DNA from: CAZADS01 sp964483985
Lineage (GTDB): Bacteria > Pseudomonadota > Alphaproteobacteria > Thalassobaculales > Thalassobaculaceae
NCBI GenBank assembly: GCA_964483985.1
Contig: CAZADS010000077.1
Location: 1 to 27,396 of the forward strand
Length of the DNA: 27,396 nucleotides
Reading direction: 5' to 3'
Shown: positions 7,922 through 15,348 of the stretch, piece after piece
How positions within the stretch are numbered: the stretch's first letter is position 1
How the letters are laid out: each line of letters starts with the position of its first letter
The notes under the pieces: model-generated
Database searches by the model: none
Seen by the model: only the letters and a program-made list of their open reading frames with translations
Told to the model about the DNA's origin: nothing
Translations under genes and position numbers: made by a program

Positions 7922-8298
7922 GTGATCAAGTTTCTCATCAAAAAAATGCCTCCAAATAATCCTATAATTGAGAAACAGACTGACGAAAAAATATACGCTA
8001 TCGAGGGCAACAAATTCCCCCTCTCCATCAATGTAGAAACATCTAATGCAAAACTTGAGAATGTCGTAAAGGCTCCTAAAATGCCGACCACCAAAAAAGC
8101 CTTAAGTTCAGCACTCCCATTAAACTTTGTGGTCAAGAGCTCCACAAAAACCCCCATCAAGAACGAACCTGCGATATTGACAAACAGTGTTCCATATGGG
8201 AATTCCGTCCCAAACCAACGGGTCAAAAGTGCTACCGATTGAAAACGCGCTACCGCACCTATGGCTCCACCCACAGCTATTGCAAGAATTAGTTTCAT
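7918..8298 (-). CDS. crcB: Fluoride exporter, Fluc/CrcB family
   Basis: CrcB proteins are small dual-topology inner-membrane channels that let fluoride leave the cell. The 126-residue protein has four predicted hydrophobic helices (about 3-25, 35-57, 67-88, 99-121). It carries the family marks GGAIGAVAR (residues 10-18), the pore-lining NIAGSF beginning with N41, and GILGAFTTFSSF (72-83) with the phenylalanines that line the ion path. It follows the DUF429-like gene after six bases with no obvious Shine-Dalgarno, so it probably relies on coupling, and it overlaps rluC. No fluoride riboswitch precedes it. A single full-length copy implies a homodimer. Confidence 0.95.
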   Translation of the reverse strand: MKLILAIAVGGAIGAVARFQSVALLTRWFGTEFPYGTLFVNIAGSFLMGVFVELLTTKFNGSAELKAFLVVGILGAFTTFSSFALDVSTLMERGNLLPSIAYIFSSVCFSIIGLFGGIFLMRNLIT

Positions 8299-8304
8299 AG
8301 CTAA

Positions 8305-9189
8305 TTAGCAACCCCAGTCCACACCAAATATCCAGCCTTCAAACTCCATTGCCAATGGATTAGATATTGGAGGCGACCAAACATGTGAATTTTTCGAAAG
8401 ATTTCGAAGAGCAGCTGACGATATAAGAGCGTCTGGTTCATCTTCCCGCGATGGATGCCAACCTGACGGCATCGGTTTCGAACAATAAAATTCCAACGCT
8501 TTATTTAAATTTTGAACATCACGCCATTCTCTAGGATTGGTTTTAGCTCGCCTGAAAAAAAGCCGCGGAAAAATTTCTACAAATATGGACTTATGATCCG
8601 TTTTCTGAAATGGCCAAATAGCTATATTCTTCCTTACTTTCATAATTGTATAGTTTAATAAACGCATGCCCGCTAAGGACCCCGTGCCAACATTGGCCGC
8701 TCCAATACATTTCATTACGGGATTCGGTGTTGTTATGACTCCACAATATTTTTCCGTTAATCTTTGTCTATAAGTATACCGGTCTCCTTTGCCATACGGG
8801 GACAAAAAATACCGCCCGTATGGTAAATCTTTTTTTATATAAAATGGACCTCCATAGAAATCTGGTGCATGGTGACATGTTTTTTCTACCAAACTCCATA
8901 AATCAAATGGGCCACGGGGTTGATTATCTAATCCTGGAAAATAACAGTTAAAATCCAAATAAGCATACGCAAAGGAAAAATCAAAGCCAACCAATACGCG
9001 TCCATTTTTAATTCGCTCCAAAATCCAGTCCAACGCCAGATCCCGAGACCACCAGCGTTCTTTCGGTGGGCTAACTAATTTTGGCGCAGATTCACCTGGT
9101 TCAGCTACGGCAACTTGCAAGCCTGATAAGCGAGTACCTTTAGCACCAGACCAATCAACACCAACAAAAAGATCAAAACTTGCACACAT
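8305..9189 (-). CDS. DUF429-like RNase H-fold protein of unknown function
   Basis: I recognise only a family-level resemblance to DUF429-like proteins, which are predicted to have an RNase H/RuvC-type fold. The 294-residue protein starts FVGVDWSGAKGTRLSG, a first beta-hairpin with acidic D12. A second acidic residue falls at D70 (LVGFDFSFAYA), a third at E205 (FVEIFPRLFF), and a C-terminal acidic group EDEPDALISSAAL spans 249-261. That spacing is consistent with a DDE/D nuclease-type active site, but activity is inferred, not shown. There is no signal peptide and no membrane segment. It lies 12 bases after rarA and 6 bases before crcB on the same strand. A role in nucleic-acid processing would suit the neighbouring rarA but is speculation. 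Confidence 0.72.
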   Translation of the reverse strand: MCASFDLFVGVDWSGAKGTRLSGLQVAVAEPGESAPKLVSPPKERWWSRDLALDWILERIKNGRVLVGFDFSFAYAYLDFNCYFPGLDNQPRGPFDLWSLVEKTCHHAPDFYGGPFYIKKDLPYGRYFLSPYGKGDRYTYRQRLTEKYCGVITTPNPVMKCIGAANVGTGSLAGMRLLNYTIMKVRKNIAIWPFQKTDHKSIFVEIFPRLFFRRAKTNPREWRDVQNLNKALEFYCSKPMPSGWHPSREDEPDALISSAALRNLSKNSHVWSPPISNPLAMEFEGWIFGVDWGC

Positions 9190-9201
9190 TATCTCACGTC
9201 A

Positions 9202-10488
9202 TTACGATTTGAGCTGATCACGTAGTTGCTCCCAATATTCCAAACGTTTTTTGACTTCCCTTTCAAATCCCACCTCATTTGGGTGGTAAAATTTTTCTCT
9301 TTCCAACCCCTCTGGGAAATAATTTTGCCCTGAGAAACGATTTTTTGAATTGTGATCATATAAATAACCGGTCCCATAGCCGACATTTTTCATCAACTTT
9401 GTGGGAGCATTTAAAATATGTTTAGGGGGCATAAGAGTGCCTGTATCTTTCGCTTTTTTTACGACGGAACCAAAAGCCTTGTAAACGGCATTTGATTTTG
9501 GCGCAGTCGCCAAATAAACCACAGAATGGGCAATATTCAAATCTCCCTCCGGAGACCCAATTCTTTCATAAGCATCCCAACAGGCAAGCACGTAAGATAA
9601 CGCTTGAGGATCAGCCATCCCAATATCTTCAGAAGCACAACGCGCAAGCCTACGTAGTATATAAGTAGTATCTTCGCCTCCAATTAACATCCGAGCGAGC
9701 CAATAAAGTGACGCATCTACGTCTGAACCTCGTATTGATTTATGTAATGCGCTAATTAAATTAAAGTGGTGCTCTCCATTTTTATCATAATTCGGGGCCC
9801 GACGCTGCACATGAGAAGCAACATCACTTGCGTCTAACTCCAGTTCAACCGGAAGATATAGAAGCTCTTCTATTAAATTTAACAAAAACCTCTCATCCCC
9901 ATCCGCCATTGCCTTTAGTGCGATTCTGCCATCACTGTTTAACGGTAGCTGACGACCCTCCAGAGTTTCCACCTTAATCATGAGTTTCTCCAAAGCCTCG
10001 TCGTTAATTCTTCGAAGAACAAAAACTTGGCATCTAGACAAAAGAGCGCCAATCAACTCGAATGAAGGGTTTTCGGTTGTAGCGCCAATCAAAATAACAG
10101 TACCATCTTCGACATAAGGCAGAAAACTATCTTGTTGGGATCTATTGAACCTATGGACCTCGTCAACGAATAACAAAGTTTTCTTACCTGTCGCTATCCT
10201 ATCCCTGGCTCGTTCAAAAACTTTCCGAAGTTCAGCAACGCCGGAAAATACAGCGGAAATAGGTTCATAAGCCATATCTACTTCGTCCGCTAATAATCGC
10301 GCTATAGTAGTTTTTCCACACCCAGGAGGGCCCCATAGTATCATAGACGCCAAACGTTTTTGGTTGATCATACGCCCGATGGGAGCATCTAACTGTAGTA
10401 GATGCTCCTGGCCGACAACATGGTCAAGGAATTCCGGGCGCAATCTGTCTGCTAACGGTTTATCACTGTGACCTGCAAACAAATCCAT
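9202..10488 (-). CDS. rarA: Replication-associated recombination protein A (RarA/MgsA), AAA+ ATPase
   Basis: RarA is a clamp-loader-like AAA+ ATPase that acts at stalled replication forks and single-strand gaps. The protein is 428 residues from the ATG at 10488. It shows the N-terminal PLADRLRPEFLDHVVGQEHL, Walker A GPPGCGKTT (about 53-61), Walker B LLFVDEVHRFN (about 105-115), sensor 1 GATTENPSFEL and the C-terminal RarA tetramerisation region (GSDVDASLYWLARML, YLATAPKSNAVYKA). A GTG directly before the ATG (10491) overlaps the degQ stop TAG; I took the ATG because it gives the usual MDLF start. Overlap with degQ points to translational coupling. Confidence 0.96.
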   Translation of the reverse strand: MDLFAGHSDKPLADRLRPEFLDHVVGQEHLLQLDAPIGRMINQKRLASMILWGPPGCGKTTIARLLADEVDMAYEPISAVFSGVAELRKVFERARDRIATGKKTLLFVDEVHRFNRSQQDSFLPYVEDGTVILIGATTENPSFELIGALLSRCQVFVLRRINDEALEKLMIKVETLEGRQLPLNSDGRIALKAMADGDERFLLNLIEELLYLPVELELDASDVASHVQRRAPNYDKNGEHHFNLISALHKSIRGSDVDASLYWLARMLIGGEDTTYILRRLARCASEDIGMADPQALSYVLACWDAYERIGSPEGDLNIAHSVVYLATAPKSNAVYKAFGSVVKKAKDTGTLMPPKHILNAPTKLMKNVGYGTGYLYDHNSKNRFSGQNYFPEGLEREKFYHPNEVGFEREVKKRLEYWEQLRDQLKS

Positions 10489-10490
10489 CA

Positions 10491-11909
10491 CTATTCTATT
10501 CTGAGACCCTCGGTATGGAGAATTTTATCGCCACGCCTGACCGATAATTTCCATACTTCCCAGTCTTTCCTGACTGCTTTCTTTAAATCTCCAACAGTCT
10601 CTATAGCACGATTATTAACTTTAACGATAATATCACCCCTCTTTAACCGAATGTTATCAGCGAAACTTCCGCGCCGTTTACCTAAAACCACCACCCCTTG
10701 GGCCATATCACTGAAGCCATTTTCAATAGCGAATGCCGGAGACAAATTGGCTATTCTCGCTCCATTTAACGGATTACGACCTTTGATATCCGAAATTTCT
10801 GGAGCAGGTTCAAGAGGCGGCATGCGAAGCACTAAGGTTAATGCTAATCTACGGCTACGTCGAACTATTTCTACGATAGCCTTTTTACCAACGGGCAACG
10901 TGGCTACCCGATAACGCAAGGCTTCTTTATCATCGGTAGGCTTTCCCGCAAGGGAAACAACTATATCGCCAATAGTCAGTCCAGCCTTATCAGCAGGACT
11001 TTCGGGAGAAATTTTATTAATGATTACCCCTGCCGGTCGTTCCAATCCGAATTCCTGCACTAAATCCGCGGTAATAGTCTGACCCGCCGCTCCCAACCAA
11101 GGGCGCACTAATTTTCCGCTACGCGCCGATTCCAAAACGGTTCTAACCATGTTTGAAGGAACGGCAAATCCGATGCCAACTGATCCACCTCCTCTGCTAC
11201 CTTTATTACTAAAAATTGCTGTATTTATGCCTATAAGTTTCCCATCCATCGCTATAAGAGCGCCTCCGGAATTCCCCGGATTAATAGAGGCGTCCGTTTG
11301 AATAAAAAAACTATAATCGGTTATACCGATTGCAGTTCGAGCCAATGCGGATATAATCCCACTGGTAACCGTTTGACCAACACCAAAGGGGTTACCTATT
11401 GCTAAGACTAAATCACCTACTTGCACGCTATCTGAATCTCTCATATCAATATAGGGAAGCGGTTTCTTAGCATTATCTATCCGTAAAACAGCAAGGTCAG
11501 TTCGCTCATCATCAATTACGATTTTAGCCTCAAATTCACGACGATCAGATAACACGACCCGGACTTGAGTAGCGTTCGCCACCACGTGATGATTGGTTAC
11601 CACCAAACCTTCGGGATCTAAAATCACACCAGACCCAAGCGACTGTTGGGTTCGTCGTCGAGGTTGGTCCGGAAACATATTTCCAAAAAACTGTCTAAAA
11701 AAGGGATCGTCAAAAAGCGGCGAGAACGTCCGTTCAGGCGATTTCGTTTTTACAAAAATGTTAACTACAGCAGGACTAGTTTGGCTAACCAACGGCGCAA
11801 AGCTATAGGTAATTTGTTCTCTTTTTTTAGGAACTTGCTGCCCAAAACCCAACGATGGCAATAAGATTATTAACGGCCCGAAAATCGCTAAGAACAAAAT
11901 TTTAGGCAT
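10491..11909 (-). CDS. degQ: Periplasmic Do/DegQ-family serine endoprotease
   Basis: This is a trypsin-like quality-control protease of the periplasm. The 472-residue precursor has a signal peptide (basic MPK, hydrophobic core about 4-21, likely cleavage near GFG-QQ). The catalytic triad is visible: H108 in TNHHVV, D138 in RTDLAVL and S214 in GNSGGAL. Two PDZ domains follow (about 275-365 and 385-470), the first with AGLTIGDIV and the second with LKRGDIIVKVN. A short LA loop between residues 55 and 90 makes it DegQ/DegS-like rather than DegP-like in that part. A GGGAG lies only three bases before the ATG. It is the first gene after the 250-base gap behind rplQ and its stop overlaps the rarA start. 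Confidence 0.93.
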   Translation of the reverse strand: MPKILFLAIFGPLIILLPSLGFGQQVPKKREQITYSFAPLVSQTSPAVVNIFVKTKSPERTFSPLFDDPFFRQFFGNMFPDQPRRRTQQSLGSGVILDPEGLVVTNHHVVANATQVRVVLSDRREFEAKIVIDDERTDLAVLRIDNAKKPLPYIDMRDSDSVQVGDLVLAIGNPFGVGQTVTSGIISALARTAIGITDYSFFIQTDASINPGNSGGALIAMDGKLIGINTAIFSNKGSRGGGSVGIGFAVPSNMVRTVLESARSGKLVRPWLGAAGQTITADLVQEFGLERPAGVIINKISPESPADKAGLTIGDIVVSLAGKPTDDKEALRYRVATLPVGKKAIVEIVRRSRRLALTLVLRMPPLEPAPEISDIKGRNPLNGARIANLSPAFAIENGFSDMAQGVVVLGKRRGSFADNIRLKRGDIIVKVNNRAIETVGDLKKAVRKDWEVWKLSVRRGDKILHTEGLRIE

Positions 11910-12159
11910 TGGCTCCCTAACTACCTAACGCTTTGAGTCATAAAATAATTCCTGAGATGAAAATTCTAACCGGCAACACAAATAATATGATCAAAAATAA
12001 AAGTGAACCTTTACACGAATTAAAATTATACAAATTACCGAACAAGCGGGTGTTTCCGAAAAACTCTGACTAGAAAGAGCCCAGTTGCGAATCTAATTAA
12101 CCGATGAAAAGTGATTTTAAAATGACAGATTAATGAATCAAAACGTAAAGAGAGAAAAG
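11910..12159. other. Intergenic region between rplQ and degQ (250 bases)
   Basis: This AT-rich stretch is the longest non-coding gap in the window. It must hold the end of the ribosomal superoperon transcript, the degQ leader, or both. I find no convincing stem followed by a T-run on the minus strand after rplQ. Possible -10-like hexamers lie upstream of degQ (for example TATAAT read on the minus strand near 12029), but none has a matching -35 at a good distance. Read-through from rplQ into degQ cannot be excluded. Confidence 0.5.
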
Positions 12160-12597
12160 TTAGATTGCCGAGGGCATAGGAGCATTTGTATCCTCTTCTG
12201 CAACTATAACAGGCCCTGAATCTTGCCCGCGTGCATCCTCATCTCTTTCTACTAATTCAATAACAGCCATAGGAGCATTATCTCCAAAACGAAAACCAGC
12301 CTTGAGGACACGAGTGTAACCCCCGTTTCGATCTTTATAACGGTCGCCCAGCACTTCAAAAAGTTTTCTAGTCATTTCTTCATCTCGTAGTCGAGCGTAC
12401 GCCAACCGACGGGCATGTAGAGTTTTCTTCTTACTTAGTGTGATTAATTTCTCGACAACCCTTCGTAAATCTTTTGCCTTAGGTAAAGTTGTCACAATTT
12501 GCTCATGTTTAATCAAGGAATTGGCCATATTTTTGAACATGGCACGACGGTGACTTACCGATCGATTGAAACGCCGCCCTGTCTTACCGTGATGCAT
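12160..12597 (-). CDS. rplQ: 50S ribosomal protein L17
   Basis: L17 binds 23S rRNA near the exit-tunnel side of the large subunit. The 145-residue protein starts MHHGKTGRRFNRSVSHRRAM, the family signature, followed by NMANSLIKHEQIVTTLPKAKDLRRVVEKL. The conserved core ends near residue 117 (VIELVERD). The remaining tail (EDARGQDSGPVIVAEED...) is acidic and longer than the E. coli protein; such tails are common in alphaproteobacteria. It is the last gene of the alpha-operon segment, 54 bases after rpoA. Confidence 0.98.
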   Translation of the reverse strand: MHHGKTGRRFNRSVSHRRAMFKNMANSLIKHEQIVTTLPKAKDLRRVVEKLITLSKKKTLHARRLAYARLRDEEMTRKLFEVLGDRYKDRNGGYTRVLKAGFRFGDNAPMAVIELVERDEDARGQDSGPVIVAEEDTNAPMPSAI

Positions 12598-12651
12598 TAG
12601 ATTTACTCCTAACTTAGACAGATTAACCGTTTTCTAGGAAAGTTGTCCTCT

Positions 12652-13671
12652 TCAAAAAGGCTCTTCTAGCCGCCTAGCTAGCTCTTCAATATTGTCTGGC
12701 GGCCAGTTGGTTATATCCATGCCTAAAGACAACCCCATAGTTGAAAGTACTTCTTTGATTTCATTTAGACTTTTACGACCAAAATTAGGTGTTCTCAACA
12801 TTTCAGGTTCGCTCTTTTGAACAAGATCCCCTATATAAACAATATTGTCATTCTTCAAACAATTTGCTGATCGTACTGACAATTCCAGTTCATCCACTTT
12901 TCGAAGTAAGTTTTTATTAAACGGCAACTCCTGCGCTTCGTCCTTCTCCGTAGCTTGACTAGGCTCTTCGAAATTAATAAATAACTGTAATTGGTCTTGA
13001 AGGATACGAGCAGCATAGGCCACCGCGTCCTCAGGTGTCATCGAGCCATCTGTTTCAACGGTCATCGTTAATTTATCATAATCTGTAACCTGCCCGACAC
13101 GTGTATTATCCACTCTATATGATACCTGACGAACTGGGCTAAAAACGGCATCAACTGGTATCAACCCGATGGGAGCATCCTCAGATCGGTTCGCGTTTGC
13201 TGGCACATATCCTTTTCCCGATTCCACACTAAATTCCATAGTTAAAGTGGCTCCTTTATCCAAAGCACAAAGAACTAAATCCGGATTCATGAGTTCCACA
13301 TCTGCGCCAGTTTCTATCATGCCCGCCGTTACTTCTCCGGGACCTTTCGCTGTTAAGCGCATTTTCTTTACCCCTTCACCGTGCATTCGAAGGGCCATCG
13401 ATTTAATATTCAACACCATATCCGTTACATCTTCCCTAACACCTGGGATCGATGTAAACTCATGTAATATGCCATCAATCTGTATAGCCGTAACAGCAGC
13501 TCCTTGTAATGAGGATAATAAAATTCTTCGCAAACCATTACCTAAAGTCAATCCATATCCACGTTCAAGTGGCTCGGCCACCACATGAGCTACCCTCCCT
13601 GGATCCGTTCCAGGACGAACATCGAGCTTATTCGGCTTGATTAATGCTTGCCAGTTTTTCTGAAATACCAC
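12652..13671 (-). CDS. rpoA: DNA-directed RNA polymerase subunit alpha
   Basis: The alpha dimer nucleates RNA polymerase assembly and its C-terminal domain contacts UP elements and activators. The 339-residue protein begins with QKNWQALIKPNKLDV; alpha-NTD motifs include GYGLTLGNGLRRILLSSLQG. The alpha-CTD follows after an acidic linker (about 240-255), with LRKVDELELSVRSANCLK, GRKSLNEIKEVL and the alphaproteobacterial ending LGMDITNWPP. The start is a GTG at 13671 preceded by a G-rich GGGGG tract; no ATG fits the family N-terminus. A 120-base leader separates it from rpsK and contains two small inverted repeats. Confidence 0.98.
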   Translation of the reverse strand: MVFQKNWQALIKPNKLDVRPGTDPGRVAHVVAEPLERGYGLTLGNGLRRILLSSLQGAAVTAIQIDGILHEFTSIPGVREDVTDMVLNIKSMALRMHGEGVKKMRLTAKGPGEVTAGMIETGADVELMNPDLVLCALDKGATLTMEFSVESGKGYVPANANRSEDAPIGLIPVDAVFSPVRQVSYRVDNTRVGQVTDYDKLTMTVETDGSMTPEDAVAYAARILQDQLQLFINFEEPSQATEKDEAQELPFNKNLLRKVDELELSVRSANCLKNDNIVYIGDLVQKSEPEMLRTPNFGRKSLNEIKEVLSTMGLSLGMDITNWPPDNIEELARRLEEPF

Positions 13672-13697
13672 AACACCCCCACTACGTTTTAAAGCGA

Positions 13698-13735
13698 TCG
13701 GTCTGACTAAGTTTAAAATTTTTACTGCCGACCGA
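13698..13735. repeat. Inverted repeat in the rpoA leader
   Basis: TCGGTC (13698-13703) pairs exactly with GACCGA (13730-13735) around a 26-base AT-rich loop, placing a weak stem 27-64 bases upstream of the rpoA start. A second short stem, TTGCT/AGCAA with a 5-base loop, lies just after the rpsK stop near 13768-13784. Either could modulate rpoA translation or could be chance. Confidence 0.25.
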
Positions 13736-13791
13736 GTAAAACCAAAAAATCCGCATTCCCAATATATCTTGCTATATAAGCAACTAATTAC

Positions 13792-14187
13792 TCAAACCCG
13801 ACGCCGTTTCGGCGGTCGGCATCCATTATGCGGTATAGGCGTCACATCTCTTATAGAAGTTACTTGAAATCCCACTGTTTGAAGAGCACGTAGAGCCGAT
13901 TCACGTCCCGACCCAGGACCGCTAACCTCTATTTCCAGAGTTCGCATGCCGTGCTCAGCAGCCTTATTTCCCGCGTCTTCTGCAGCGACTTGTGCAGCGT
14001 AGGGCGTAGATTTTCGAGAACCTTTAAAACCCATTGCTCCAGCTGAAGACCAAGAAATTGCATTGCCCTGAGCATCTGTAATTGTTATCATTGTATTGTT
14101 GAACGTTGCATTTACATGTGCAACCCCCGAGGTGATATTTTTACGTTCTCTTCTTCTCACCCGCGCTTGAGTCGGTTGTTTTGCCAT
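13792..14187 (-). CDS. rpsK: 30S ribosomal protein S11
   Basis: S11 sits on the platform of the small subunit and helps form the mRNA exit region. The 131-residue protein has the family core GVAHVNATFNNTMITITDAQGN and the C-terminal TSIRDVTPIPHNGCRPPKRRRV. The length is typical. It follows rpsM after 37 bases and precedes rpoA, as in the usual alpha operon minus rpsD (S4). Confidence 0.98.
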   Translation of the reverse strand: MAKQPTQARVRRRERKNITSGVAHVNATFNNTMITITDAQGNAISWSSAGAMGFKGSRKSTPYAAQVAAEDAGNKAAEHGMRTLEIEVSGPGSGRESALRALQTVGFQVTSIRDVTPIPHNGCRPPKRRRV

Positions 14188-14224
14188 AGCAGTCCATTAC
14201 CTCACTGAACATTCATGCATATCA

Positions 14225-14593
14225 TTATTTCTTTTTCCCCGCGATAGGTTTCGCGGGTCCTTTACGTGTCCGTGCATTTGTGTGTGTGCGCTGACCACGT
14301 ACAGGCAAACCTTTTCGATGGCGAAGTCCTCTATAACAGCCGAGGTCCATTAGCCTTTTAATATCCATTGCAGTTTTACGCCTCAAATCGCCTTCAACGA
14401 CAAGATCGTTGTCAATGGCGTCTCGCAATCGACTTAACTCGTCTTCCATCAACTCGTTTACCCTTCTTTCAGAAGGGATATTAAGTGTTTGGCAAATATT
14501 GTTTGCCGTTGTCCTGCCTATACCGAAAATATATGTCAGAGCAATCTCGACACGTTTTTGCGTCGGAATATTAACGCCAGCTATTCGGGCCAC
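14225..14593 (-). CDS. rpsM: 30S ribosomal protein S13
   Basis: S13 lies on the head of the small subunit and contacts the P-site tRNA and the large subunit. The 122-residue protein begins ARIAGVNIPTQKRVEIALTYIFGIG and ends with the basic RGQRTHTNARTRKGPAKPIAGKKK tail, here typical in both halves. The start is GTG at 14593, with GGAG eight bases upstream. A nearer ATG at 14600 is out of frame. A strong sigma70 promoter lies 126-153 bases upstream (14719-14746), so rpsM probably opens its own transcription unit inside the superoperon. Confidence 0.98.
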   Translation of the reverse strand: MARIAGVNIPTQKRVEIALTYIFGIGRTTANNICQTLNIPSERRVNELMEDELSRLRDAIDNDLVVEGDLRRKTAMDIKRLMDLGCYRGLRHRKGLPVRGQRTHTNARTRKGPAKPIAGKKK

Positions 14594-14718
14594 ACCTCAT
14601 ACTCCTTTTTTCTAGCGCAAGTAGGCAGCATTAACCACTACTCGCTCTTTTCGCCGTTAAGACTAGTGGAAAAATCAATGCCGTCAGCAAATCAGCCCCT
14701 GACTGACCGAGGCGCCGG

Positions 14719-14746
14719 ATTATACGCTTGCGCCCCAGTGAGTCAA
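14719..14746 (-). promoter_or_regulatory. Sigma70-type promoter upstream of rpsM
   Basis: On the minus strand a -35 TTGACT (14741-14746) and a perfect -10 TATAAT (14719-14724) are separated by 16 bases. This lies in the 179-base gap between adk and rpsM. Transcription would start near 14712, leaving a leader of about 119 bases. The bases just after the -10 are CCGGCGCC, a GC-rich discriminator of the kind found at stringently controlled ribosomal promoters; that link is inference. Confidence 0.75.
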
Positions 14747-14772
14747 TATGATTAGCCACAGCCATTTCTATT

Positions 14773-15348
14773 TCACCCATCCAGAATCACCTTTAAAGCC
14801 TTGCTAACAAGCTTGACTGGCACCATACCATCAATCGACTTCAACGTTCCTTTTGCCTCGTAGTAAGGCAATATAGGAGATGTTTGAGTCTTATAGACGT
14901 TAAGTCTATAGTTAAGAGTTTCCTCATTATCGTCGCTACGGCGATCAGCCTCTTGAGTTTCGGCTATCCGTGATCGGATTCTCCCTAACAAAACGCCAGA
15001 ATCAACGGCTAATTCAATTACATGGTCAATTTCCAGTTTTTTTTCGGACAACATCAAATCAAGCGCTTCTGCCTGTTTAACAGTCCTAGGAAACCCATCC
15101 AAAATAAAACCGCTACTACAATCTGGTTGATCAATTCTCTCTGAAATCATCGAAATAATAATTTCATCCGGAAGAAGGTTACCAGAATCCATCACAAGCT
15201 TCGCTTTTTTTCCAAGTTTAGATCCGGAGCTTACCGCCGCACGTAACATATCCCCGGTAGAAAGTTTAATCATCCCGTACTCATCTTCCAACCATTTTGC
15301 CTGCGTTCCTTTTCCTGCACCTGGGGGCCCGAGAAGAATAATATTCAT
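14773..15348 (-). CDS. adk: Adenylate kinase, short form
   Basis: Adk interconverts ATP plus AMP with two ADP and sets the adenylate energy charge. The 191-residue protein has the P-loop GPPGAGKGT (residues 7-15), STGDMLRAAV, and the AMP-binding DGFPRT (84-89). The region after RIRSRIAE lacks the long LID insertion with its cysteines, so this is the short form found in several alphaproteobacteria. The ATG at 15348 overlaps the secY stop (ATGA) and has GGAGG five bases upstream. It is the last gene before the internal rpsM promoter. Confidence 0.97.
   Translation of the reverse strand: MNIILLGPPGAGKGTQAKWLEDEYGMIKLSTGDMLRAAVSSGSKLGKKAKLVMDSGNLLPDEIIISMISERIDQPDCSSGFILDGFPRTVKQAEALDLMLSEKKLEIDHVIELAVDSGVLLGRIRSRIAETQEADRRSDDNEETLNYRLNVYKTQTSPILPYYEAKGTLKSIDGMVPVKLVSKALKVILDG

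Noticed and set aside
8296..8312. Fluoride riboswitch upstream of crcB.
   Set aside because: The gap to the preceding gene is only six bases and no crcB-motif fold could fit without lying inside the upstream coding sequence.
11957..12073. A 38-codon plus-strand ORF (MKILTGNTNN...) in the rplQ-degQ gap.
   Set aside because: It has no Shine-Dalgarno, AT-driven composition, no recognisable domain, and runs against both flanking genes; chance is the simpler explanation.
12074..12159. Intrinsic terminator for the ribosomal superoperon after rplQ.
   Set aside because: ATTTTAAAAT is a palindrome but has no GC stem, and no stem with a following T-run was found on the minus strand.
14594..14772. rpmJ (L36) after secY/adk, as in gammaproteobacteria.
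   Set aside because: No short basic frame with the L36 cysteine and lysine pattern is present on either strand; the gap holds a promoter and leader.
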